This document shows, one piece after another, positions 14,277 through 20,114 of a stretch of 20,114 bases of DNA (positions are counted from its first letter, which is position 1; every line of letters starts with the position of its first letter). A program made the position numbers and the translations under genes. Origin of the DNA: Pontiellaceae bacterium. Its GTDB lineage: Bacteria; Verrucomicrobiota; Kiritimatiellia; Kiritimatiellales; Pontiellaceae. The DNA is taken from the NCBI GenBank assembly GCA_016937035.1, contig JAFGWS010000116.1, forward strand, positions 1 through 20,114, written 5' to 3'. The notes beneath the pieces are model-generated. The model saw only the letters and a program-made list of their open reading frames with translations. It did not search any database and was not told the origin of the DNA.

Positions 14277-15392
14277 CTAATCCGTAAAGATTCGTGCTCG
14301 TTCATCCGATGCCTGTTCCGGCTCGATCCAACCGCCGCCGAGGACTTCGTTGTCCCGATAAAAAACGGCGGCCTGACCGGGGGTGAGCGCAAACTGAGGT
14401 TCGTCGAAAACCACCTGAGCGGAGGTTACAGATTTCAGGGTAACGGTTGCGGTTGCTCCGTTGCTGCGGTAGCGAGGGCGTACTTCGCAGCGGATTTCGC
14501 CGGCAGGAGCAACGCCCGAAATCCAATGAATGTCGGAGAGCGAACACGCAGCACTCATTACGCCGGGCCGCGGCGCGACTTCCACCACATTGTTCTCGCG
14601 ATCGAGCCGTTTTACATAAACGCGCTCGCCCAGTGCAATGCCCAGCTTTCCGCGCTGGCCGACCGTAAAGCGATGGAGCCCGTCGTGATGACCGACGACG
14701 TTGCCGTCCTGATCTCGAATTTCGCCGCGCTGAATCACGGTTGGATCGCGCTGCTCCACAAATTCAGGCAGTCGCCCTTCTTCCACAAAGCACAGGTCCT
14801 GACTCTCGCCGCGCGGAATAATCGGCAGACCTCGTTCGACGGAATAGGCCTTCACCTCTGCCTTGGGCATGTTCGCCAGCGGAAAGAGCAGAAAGCCAAG
14901 CTGACGCTGATTGAGCCGATGCAAAAAATAGGATTGATCCTTGGAAGGATCTTTCGCGCAGAAGAGATGCTGTTTCCCATCGCTCCCCTCCTCCACCCGC
15001 GCATAGTGGCCGGTCGCCAAATGATCGCAGTTGAGTTGGAGCGCGCGGTCCATCAGGAATCCAAATTTCACAAAGGCGTTGCAGTAAATGCAGGGCGAAG
15101 GCGTACGGCCGGAGGCATAAGCATCGACAAACGGGTCCACAATTTTTTTGGTAAAAAGCTCCTGCGCATTCACTACATAGTGGCGGATATCAAGATAGGC
15201 GCACACACGTCGCGCGCGCTCCACATCCTCCAGCGAACAGCAGCGCGACCCTTCTTTCCACATATGCGCCGTCAGACCGATCACCTCGTACCCCTGATCC
15301 ACCAGCAGCGCCGCCACGGCAGAGCTGTCAGCTCCGCCGCTCATTCCAACAGCCACGCGCCCTTTTTTCTGTATCGATTGATTTTCCGACAT
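14277..15392 (-). CDS. mnmA: tRNA-specific 2-thiouridylase MnmA (TrmU)
   Basis: 371 residues, the usual MnmA length. A PP-loop SGGADSS lies at 18-24; the family norm is SGGVDSS, so Val is replaced by Ala here. The two catalytic cysteines are Cys104 (PCIYCNAFVKFG) and Cys201 (GESQDLCF). The family blocks LATGHYAR, KDQSYFLHRL and GRLPEF...GQRGKLGIALGE are present, followed by the C-terminal beta-barrel. It thiolates U34 of tRNAs for Lys, Glu and Gln, using sulfur relayed from a desulfurase. AGGA precedes the ATG. It lies 67 bp downstream of the LptF/LptG gene. Function is secure. Confidence 0.96.
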   Translation of the reverse strand: MSENQSIQKKGRVAVGMSGGADSSAVAALLVDQGYEVIGLTAHMWKEGSRCCSLEDVERARRVCAYLDIRHYVVNAQELFTKKIVDPFVDAYASGRTPSPCIYCNAFVKFGFLMDRALQLNCDHLATGHYARVEEGSDGKQHLFCAKDPSKDQSYFLHRLNQRQLGFLLFPLANMPKAEVKAYSVERGLPIIPRGESQDLCFVEEGRLPEFVEQRDPTVIQRGEIRDQDGNVVGHHDGLHRFTVGQRGKLGIALGERVYVKRLDRENNVVEVAPRPGVMSAACSLSDIHWISGVAPAGEIRCEVRPRYRSNGATATVTLKSVTSAQVVFDEPQFALTPGQAAVFYRDNEVLGGGWIEPEQASDERARIFTD

Positions 15393-15427
15393 GGGATGAT
15401 GTCCTCTTTTCCGCCCGCACGTTCAAA

Positions 15428-15454
15428 CAGATCCACCGCATCGTGGCGGATCTG
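15428..15454. repeat. Hairpin between lptF/lptG and mnmA
   Basis: CAGATCCACCGC and GTGGCGGATCTG pair at 10 of 12 positions around ATC. There is no T-run on the minus strand, so it may be a processing or attenuation hairpin, not a terminator. It ends five bases before the lptF/lptG stop codon. Confidence 0.45.
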
Positions 15455-15459
15455 CTGAT

Positions 15460-16596
15460 TTACTCCGCACGACGCATCAGCACAAATGCCGCAATCTGCC
15501 CGCCGAGTATCGGGATCCACGGCCACAGCCAAGGCCGAAGCACCGGCGATTCCTCAAAGGTGTCAGAGAGAATAATGAAAATGTAATAGACGAATAACAC
15601 GGCCAGACTGATCAGCATGCCGGCGGAAGATTCCTTGCGGTGCGATCGAATACCCAACGGAATGGCAATGAGCACAAACATAAACGGTGCAATGGACAGA
15701 CAGATGCGCTGGTTGACTTCGATCAGGTCGCGTGTGCGCTCCCTGGACCAGTTTTCAAACGGGAGCCAGCTATAGCCCTGCTCCGGATTTCGAATGCGAT
15801 ACATCAGCTCCGAAAAGGTCATATTTTTGCGTTTGGGATGGATCTTTTTTTTCTGCTGGAGCAGTTCATTAAAATCGAGCCGAATGTTTTTGATCCGTTC
15901 ACTGCTGGGCGTGATGCCGATTTCCCCCAGCTCGCCGGCCCCTTCCGGATCAGGCACTTCCATACGGCATCCCTCCAGCTCGGCATCGATGATCGAGTTT
16001 TCCTGATCCACCTTCAGGGTTCCCCGATCCGCCCGAAGCGACATCAGCACCTTACCGGTATCTTCATCGACCTGATACGCAATCACGTCTTCCACCTGAT
16101 TTGCGCTCTTTTTGCCGACATAGATTACCCAGCCGGAAAAATCGCGAACAAAGCGCCCCTCCTCCAGCAGCTTGATCGGATCTTCAACGCCGAGCGATTT
16201 GATCAGCTGGCGGTTATAATAGGTGGTCTGGGGATAGATGGAAAAGTTATTCCAAAAGCAGAAGAGCATCAGCACAAAAGAGATCAGCACAATCGGCGAG
16301 GCAATCTGCTGAAGGCTCAGGCCGCCGCCCTTCATGGCGCTCAGCTCGCTGTCGGAGGAGAGCCGACCGAACAGCAGAAGCGTCGAAAAGAGCGCACTGA
16401 CGGGAATGGTATACGCCACTGAATACGGAAGATTATAGACAAAAAAGCGCCCGACAACATCCACCGGAAAGCCCTTGGCCATAATGTCGACCGCCTTATA
16501 GATGGCCCCGACACTGAACGCAAAGGTGATCAGCAGCATCGCCATTGAAAACGTCGTCAGAAAATCTTTAACCAGATATTTGCTTAGTTTAACCAA
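15460..16596 (-). CDS. LPS export permease, LptF/LptG (YjgP/YjgQ) family
   Basis: The reading frame is open to 16788, but the first 64 codons have no family character. I place the start at the TTG at 16596-16594, just before VKLSKYLVKDFL, because AGGGGA lies six bases upstream and the resulting 378 residues match the family length. Visible features are N-terminal membrane helices (about 14-36, 60-90 and 107-127), a large periplasmic beta-jellyroll region (about 128-290) and three C-terminal helices (APFMFVLIAIPLGI and onward). LptF and LptG form the membrane part of the LptB2FG extractor that pulls lipopolysaccharide from the inner membrane. The sequence does not tell F from G, so no symbol is given. 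Confidence 0.85.
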   Translation of the reverse strand: MVKLSKYLVKDFLTTFSMAMLLITFAFSVGAIYKAVDIMAKGFPVDVVGRFFVYNLPYSVAYTIPVSALFSTLLLFGRLSSDSELSAMKGGGLSLQQIASPIVLISFVLMLFCFWNNFSIYPQTTYYNRQLIKSLGVEDPIKLLEEGRFVRDFSGWVIYVGKKSANQVEDVIAYQVDEDTGKVLMSLRADRGTLKVDQENSIIDAELEGCRMEVPDPEGAGELGEIGITPSSERIKNIRLDFNELLQQKKKIHPKRKNMTFSELMYRIRNPEQGYSWLPFENWSRERTRDLIEVNQRICLSIAPFMFVLIAIPLGIRSHRKESSAGMLISLAVLFVYYIFIILSDTFEESPVLRPWLWPWIPILGGQIAAFVLMRRAE

Positions 16597-16670
16597 ATTG
16601 TATCCCCTATTTAAGCCGCCCAGTGTAGGGTGCAAATTCGGAGAGCTCAAGATAAGAGGTAATCCAGTTG

Positions 16671-16772
16671 AGGCCGCAACCCGACAGATTTCGAAAACCC
16701 GGGATTGAAGATTCGACATTTCCCATAGGATCAAGGATTGAAGTGCGGCCTGAATCCGGTTTAACTGTCGGG
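16671..16772. promoter_or_regulatory. Interleaved inverted repeats (pseudoknot-like) in the divergent leader
   Basis: AGGCCGCA (16671-16678) pairs with TGCGGCCT (16744-16751), and CCCGACAG (16680-16687) with CTGTCGGG (16765-16772). The two exact 8-bp pairings interleave, which nested hairpins cannot do. The block ends 18 bp before the acyltransferase start and lies in the 194-bp gap shared with the divergent LptF/LptG gene. A possible TTGAAG...TAGGAT promoter (16705-16731, short spacer) lies within it. Confidence 0.35.
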
Positions 16773-16790
16773 AACCTTTTTGATTCAACT

Positions 16791-17699
16791 ATGAAGATAC
16801 GTGAAAAGATAGAATACGGACTCGTGCGCGGATTACTGGTACCCTGCCGTGCGCTGCCGGAATCGTGGATTTATGCCCTCTTCCGCACGATCGGCAAACT
16901 GGCCGATCGAGCCCTTAAACGCCGACGGAAACTTGCGCTGCGCAATACGGAAATCGCTTTCCCGACGATGCCGGAAGAGGAGCGAAAAAAACTGGTCCGG
17001 CAACACTTTATCAACTTGGCGGAATCGATGGCGCTCAACGCCCTCATCACCAGCGGACGTATCTCCAACGAACGCATCTTCGAAATGGTGGAGGTTGAGA
17101 ACTGGGAGATTTTTGAAACCGCCTGCCAAAACAGCTCCAAAGGTTTGTTAGCCTTCTCCGCCCACCTCGGCAACTGGGAGCTTATGCCCCAATATATTGC
17201 GCTGCATAAAAAGACCCCGATTCACATCATCGCGCGCAAATCCAACAACCCACTGATCGAAGAACGGATTGTCATGCCCCTGCGCAAGCGGTTCGGCGTG
17301 AACATTCTCTACAAAAAGAATGCGCTGTTGCGAATCGTTCAGGCCGCGCGCCGAAAGGAACTTTCCGGACTGCTCATCGATCAGAAGCTCAATCCGCCCA
17401 ACGGCGTTCCGATCAACTTTTTCGGCCGCCCCGCCGGCACCACCATCACACCCGCCCTATTGCAGATCCGCTTCGGGCTCTCATTGGTTCCTATGTTTAT
17501 GGTGCGTACCGGCCCCTGCAAATACCGACTGATTATCCGTCCGCCCGTCGAATGGACCGACAATGGAAAACCGCAGGAAGAGCAGGCCAAAGAACTCACC
17601 CGGCTCCATCAGGAAGTCATTGAAAATATAATCCGGGAATATCCCAACCAATGGTTCTGGGTGCATAACCGCTGGGGTCTGAAAAAGAACGAACCATGA
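16791..17699 (+). CDS. Lipid A biosynthesis acyltransferase (LpxL/HtrB family)
   Basis: The ATG at 16791 (MKIREKIEYG) gives 302 residues. The open frame extends 41 codons upstream without family similarity, so this start is preferred although its ribosome binding site is weak. The acyltransferase motif HLGNWE (His125 and Glu130, H-x4-E) is intact, inside LLAFSAHLGNWELM. Other family features are LLIDQK, FFGRPAGTT and the C-terminal NQWFWVHNRWG. LpxL-type enzymes add a secondary acyl chain to lipid A at the inner membrane. Its stop overlaps the next start by four bases. It is divergent from the LPS permease, which fits a shared role in outer-membrane assembly. Confidence 0.93.
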   Translation: MKIREKIEYGLVRGLLVPCRALPESWIYALFRTIGKLADRALKRRRKLALRNTEIAFPTMPEEERKKLVRQHFINLAESMALNALITSGRISNERIFEMVEVENWEIFETACQNSSKGLLAFSAHLGNWELMPQYIALHKKTPIHIIARKSNNPLIEERIVMPLRKRFGVNILYKKNALLRIVQAARRKELSGLLIDQKLNPPNGVPINFFGRPAGTTITPALLQIRFGLSLVPMFMVRTGPCKYRLIIRPPVEWTDNGKPQEEQAKELTRLHQEVIENIIREYPNQWFWVHNRWGLKKNEP

Positions 17700-18691
17700 A
17701 ACGCGCACTGATTATCAGCGATCAAAAACCCGGACACGTCAACCAGTCCATTGCGCTCTGCAAACACCTTGGAATGGACTATGAAGTGCTGAATGTTGCC
17801 TACAAAAGCCGCTTCACAAAAGCGCTCTCTTACCTGCTCGACCGCCTCGGCATCTACACCGAAAAGCTCTTCACGCATTCAGATTTCAAGTTTCAAGTTT
17901 CAGCTCTCAAGTTTCAGGTTTCAGATTTCAACCTCATCGTCTCCGCCGGATCGACGACCTACTATCCCAACAAACTCCTCGCACGAAAACTGGCGCTCCC
18001 TAACATCGCCATTCTTCACCCCAAAGGCTATCGCCTCGACTTTACTCAGATTCTCTGCCCGGCTTACGACCACCCGCCCAAACGCAGAAACATTACCGAG
18101 CTCCCGCTCAACCTCTGTGCCGCCGACCCCGCGTTCTTCGCCGAAAAAACCGACGAATTTACAGCCCGCCACACACCACAAAAAAAGGCGGTCGGATTTA
18201 TTATCGGAGGAGACAACGCCGTCTCCAAAATGGAGCCCGAGGCCCTGCAGAAAAAGCTGGAGCAGCTCTTCGCGCTGACCGAAGGGTCGGAGCGATGGGT
18301 AACCACCTCGCGACGAACCCCCGCAGAGGTTGAAGCCCTTATTGAATCCATGCCCTTTGATTATACGCTCATCAACTCGCGCGATTCGTATAATCCGATT
18401 CCTGCCTTCATTCAGCTGTGCGAGCGCCTCGTCGTTACGTCCGACTCCGCCTCCATGATCAGTGAATGCGCCAGCTTCGGCACCGCGAGCGTAGACGTGC
18501 TCATGAATCGTCAGCTCAAAACGCCCAACAAATTTGAGGAACTCATTTACGGCCTGCAGAAGCAAAACGCCGTGCACATCTTTGACGGCTCCCTCGGCTC
18601 CGCCGATCAGAAAATCGACCTCGCGCCACTGCTTTCCGTGTGCTCAAAAATCAAAAGTGATCCTGCCGACATAAAAGCCCCCGGAAGTTAA
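17696..18691 (+). CDS. ELM1-like protein (DUF1022/Mito_fiss_Elm1), GT-B-like fold
   Basis: 331 residues starting in the ATGA overlap with the acyltransferase. The N-terminus ISDQKPGHVNQSIALCKHLG is the ELM1 signature, followed by LIVSAGSTTYYPNKLLARKL, GFIIGGDNA and TSDSASMISECASFGTASVDV near 246-266. The family is named after a plant mitochondrial division protein; bacterial members look like GT-B glycosyltransferases and their activity is unproven. Coupling to an LpxL-type gene suggests a role in lipid A or LPS sugar assembly, which is inference. Residues 62-79 (SDFKFQVSALKFQVSDFN) derive from a heptanucleotide repeat and look like an insertion between a helix and the next strand. Confidence 0.85.
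   Translation: MKRALIISDQKPGHVNQSIALCKHLGMDYEVLNVAYKSRFTKALSYLLDRLGIYTEKLFTHSDFKFQVSALKFQVSDFNLIVSAGSTTYYPNKLLARKLALPNIAILHPKGYRLDFTQILCPAYDHPPKRRNITELPLNLCAADPAFFAEKTDEFTARHTPQKKAVGFIIGGDNAVSKMEPEALQKKLEQLFALTEGSERWVTTSRRTPAEVEALIESMPFDYTLINSRDSYNPIPAFIQLCERLVVTSDSASMISECASFGTASVDVLMNRQLKTPNKFEELIYGLQKQNAVHIFDGSLGSADQKIDLAPLLSVCSKIKSDPADIKAPGS
17884..17932 (+). repeat. Seven-unit heptanucleotide tandem repeat inside the ELM1-like gene
   Basis: Units start at 17884, 17891, 17898, 17905, 17912, 17919 and 17926, exactly 7 bp apart: TTTCAAG twice, TTTCAGC, TCTCAAG, TTTCAGG, TTTCAGA, TTTCAAC. TCAGATTTCAA occurs at both ends (17879-17889 and 17921-17931). Seven units make 49 bp, so the gene's frame depends on unit number, because 7 is not a multiple of 3. 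The units are slightly degenerate. Confidence 0.85.
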
Positions 18692-18700
18692 TCCGGAGGC
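18673..18700 (-). terminator. Intrinsic terminator of the hibernation-factor gene
   Basis: Read on the minus strand, GCCTCCGGA and TCCGGGGGC pair over nine positions (one U-G) around TTAACT, followed directly by TTTTAT. On the plus strand the same position is a C-A mismatch and there is no T-run, so it should work in one direction only. It overlaps the last codons and stop of the convergent ELM1-like gene. Confidence 0.7.
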
Positions 18701-18735
18701 CAAATGCCCACTCACCAGAGGGAGAGACTGATGGG

Positions 18736-19152
18736 TCAGGCAGCTTCTTCAACAGCTTTCTGCATACGACGACGGGCGCGTCGTCCGTGCCGTTTGATCA
18801 GCTGTTTTTCGATACTGTCGAAAACATCCGCAACAGCGCCGTAAACCCCATCATGCATCCCGGTTTTTTCGAAGCTGTGCGCTACGTAGAGCCGCTCTCC
18901 CGGGACCGACAGTTTCATCCTAACCTGAAACAATCCTTCTTTCCCCCGAGGATGCGTCTCATCAACAACCACGTAGGCTTTAGCGCCGCCGATAGGAAAC
19001 TTATCGAACCGCTCCATCATCTGTTCCACCAACGATTGAACTCGCCTGGATTCATGCATATGCCGGAACTGTACCTCCACCGGAATATACGAACCCGTTT
19101 CGATTCCATTTAAGTAAGAAGATGCCGAGTTAATCTGCTTTGATGTATACAT
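18736..19152 (-). CDS. Ribosome hibernation/associated factor, HPF/RaiA (S30AE) family
   Basis: 138 residues with the S30AE pattern: a first strand and helix (VEVQFRHMHESRRVQSLVEQMMERFDKF), then paired strands AYVVVDETHP and LFQVRMKLSVPGERLYVAHSF. Last comes the characteristic helix DGVYGAVADVFDSIEKQLIKRHGRRARRR. Such proteins bind the decoding centre of the small subunit and silence or dimerise ribosomes under stress. It has a short N-terminal extension of about 20 residues and no long C-terminal dimerisation domain, so it is a short form. AAAGGAG precedes the ATG. It is convergent with the ELM1-like gene. Confidence 0.85.
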   Translation of the reverse strand: MYTSKQINSASSYLNGIETGSYIPVEVQFRHMHESRRVQSLVEQMMERFDKFPIGGAKAYVVVDETHPRGKEGLFQVRMKLSVPGERLYVAHSFEKTGMHDGVYGAVADVFDSIEKQLIKRHGRRARRRMQKAVEEAA

Positions 19153-19228
19153 TACATCGCTCCTTTCTTGTTGGTTATTCAGATGTCAGGCGTTCAGCAT
19201 CCGCGCTCAACGCCCTTGCTGTACACTG

Positions 19229-19256
19229 AGACTACCCCAGACTGCCGGAGGTTCAA
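19229..19256 (-). promoter_or_regulatory. Candidate promoter of the hibernation-factor gene
   Basis: On the minus strand TTGAAC (19256-19251) and TAGTCT (19234-19229) are 16 bp apart. Between them and the gene, GGCGTT/AACGCC (19189-19214) could form a leader hairpin. Both are by-eye matches. Confidence 0.25.
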
Positions 19257-19319
19257 CCCTTTTTCTGTCTCAACAAGCCCTCCTTATTTGAAAAACGCTG
19301 TAAACCGTTGCAGACAAAC

Positions 19320-19347
19320 AAAAAGCCCGGCTGAAGCCGGGCTTTTT
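19320..19347 (-). terminator. Strong intrinsic terminator of yidC
   Basis: AAAAAGCCCGGCT and AGCCGGGCTTTTT form a near-perfect stem closed by a tiny loop, with A and T runs on both flanks, 26 bp after the yidC stop. The symmetry lets it act in either direction. Confidence 0.9.
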
Positions 19348-19372
19348 CGTCTGCTTTTTCGGCAGATGCGTT

Positions 19373-20114
19373 TTAGGCCTCAGCCATTTTCTTGCGCATA
19401 TTGCGGATACTGGTCTGCGCAATCATCAGCAGATTGCTGGTCGTCCAGTAAAGCGTCAGCCCCGAAGGCATGGTGTAGAAGAAGAACAGCATCATGATAG
19501 GCATCATATACATCATCATTTTCTGCTGTTGCTGCTGCTCTGGAGTCGCCGCCGCGGTGGAAGGCGCACTCACCTTCTGCTGCCAAATCATGGAGCCGGC
19601 CATCACAATCGGGAGGATATTCAATGCATCCCAGCCGATCAGCGGAACTTTAAACGCCCCGGCAAAGAGGTTTTCCGGCGAGCTGAGATCGGAAATCCAA
19701 AGGAAGCTGGAATAGCGCAGCTCAATCGCGTTGCGCAGCACTGAAAACAGAGCGAAGAGCACCGGCATCTGCAGCAGCATCGGAAGACAGCCGCCCATAG
19801 GATTCACTTTGTTTTCTTTATAGAGGGCCATGGTCTCCTGCTGCATGCGCTGCGGATTCGACTTATATTTAGACTGAATTGCTTTAATCTGGGGCTGAAG
19901 CTCCTGCATGCGCTTCATGCTTTCGGTGCTCTTATGCGTCAGCGGCCAGAACAGAACGCGCACCACCAAAGTCAGGAGAATAATCGCCACACCGTAGTTA
20001 TGAAAAATGCCGTTGAGCAGGTTCAGTGTCCAGAGCAGCGCCTTACGAGACGGCTCCATCAGAATATTCATAAACTTCCAGCCCCCGATGGTTTTAAACT
20101 CCATCACCCCTTCA
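19373..20114 (-). CDS. yidC: Membrane protein insertase YidC, 3' part (N-terminus outside window)
   Basis: About 247 codons of the C-terminal core remain and the frame is still open at the window edge. It holds the conserved insertase domain: NYGVAIILLTLVVRVLFWPLT with the hydrophilic-groove arginine (VVR), the coiled-coil region KRMQELQPQIKAIQSKYKSNPQRMQQE, NPMGGCLPMLLQMPVLFALF, and helices to TLYWTTSNLLMIAQT. A PEQQQQQK stretch precedes a methionine-rich loop (MMMYMMPIMM). YidC inserts and folds membrane proteins. The large periplasmic P1 domain of Gram-negative YidC would lie outside the window. The GTG/ATG pair near 20102-20107 is internal, not the start. Confidence 0.95.
   Translation of the reverse strand, partial: EGVMEFKTIGGWKFMNILMEPSRKALLWTLNLLNGIFHNYGVAIILLTLVVRVLFWPLTHKSTESMKRMQELQPQIKAIQSKYKSNPQRMQQETMALYKENKVNPMGGCLPMLLQMPVLFALFSVLRNAIELRYSSFLWISDLSSPENLFAGAFKVPLIGWDALNILPIVMAGSMIWQQKVSAPSTAAATPEQQQQQKMMMYMMPIMMLFFFYTMPSGLTLYWTTSNLLMIAQTSIRNMRKKMAEA

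Noticed and set aside
14526..15458. A 310-codon plus-strand frame opposite mnmA
   Set aside because: Antisense shadow; mnmA has both catalytic cysteines and the PP-loop.

Overview
The window comes from a diderm (Gram-negative) bacterium: it carries an LptF/LptG-type lipopolysaccharide permease, an LpxL-type lipid A acyltransferase and YidC. A member of the PVC superphylum (Kiritimatiellota, Verrucomicrobiota or Lentisphaerota) is my best guess. That rests on gene style, the abundance of small palindromic interspersed repeats and the short repeat inside a coding region, not on a marker gene, so it is an inference.

Layout. (1) Positions 1-6354, minus strand: a tightly packed sugar operon. It runs from an aldo/keto reductase through a zinc alcohol dehydrogenase, a periplasmic-binding protein, a two-domain sugar ABC ATPase, a permease and an L-fucose mutarotase (FucU) to the first codons of a further gene that leaves the window. 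A divergent AraC-family regulator (6553-7431) faces it across a 198-bp control region holding a TGACT(ATA) repeat array and a GTTCA/TGAAC palindrome. FucU suggests L-fucose or a related sugar as substrate. (2) 7640-9328: a DbpA/CsdA-like DEAD-box RNA helicase with a hairpin leader. (3) 9340-11396: a 2-kb repeat island. It holds a single convincing gene, a small lipoprotein, set between nested inverted repeats, a large foldback (BIME-like) element, REP-like hairpins and a diverged ~160-bp direct repeat present on both sides of the gene. (4) 11397-13167, minus strand: a three-gene translationally coupled operon of a secreted coiled-coil protein, an ECF-type sigma factor and a small single-pass membrane protein. 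(5) 13251-16596, minus strand: a YeiH-family transporter, the tRNA 2-thiouridylase MnmA and an LptF/LptG permease that probably starts at TTG. (6) 16791-18691, plus strand: an LpxL-like acyltransferase overlapping an ELM1-like (DUF1022) protein whose coding sequence contains a seven-unit heptanucleotide repeat. (7) 18736-20114, minus strand: an HPF/RaiA-type ribosome hibernation protein and the 3' part of yidC, each with a recognisable intrinsic terminator.

How it works together. The left block imports and oxidises or reduces a sugar under AraC-type control. The right block is envelope biogenesis (LPS export, lipid A acylation, membrane protein insertion) mixed with translation functions. The points most worth a second look are the heptamer repeat inside the ELM1-like gene (possible phase variation), the repeat island with its attC-like hairpin, the sigma-factor operon with an unrecognised membrane partner, and the ordered AraC-like operator array.
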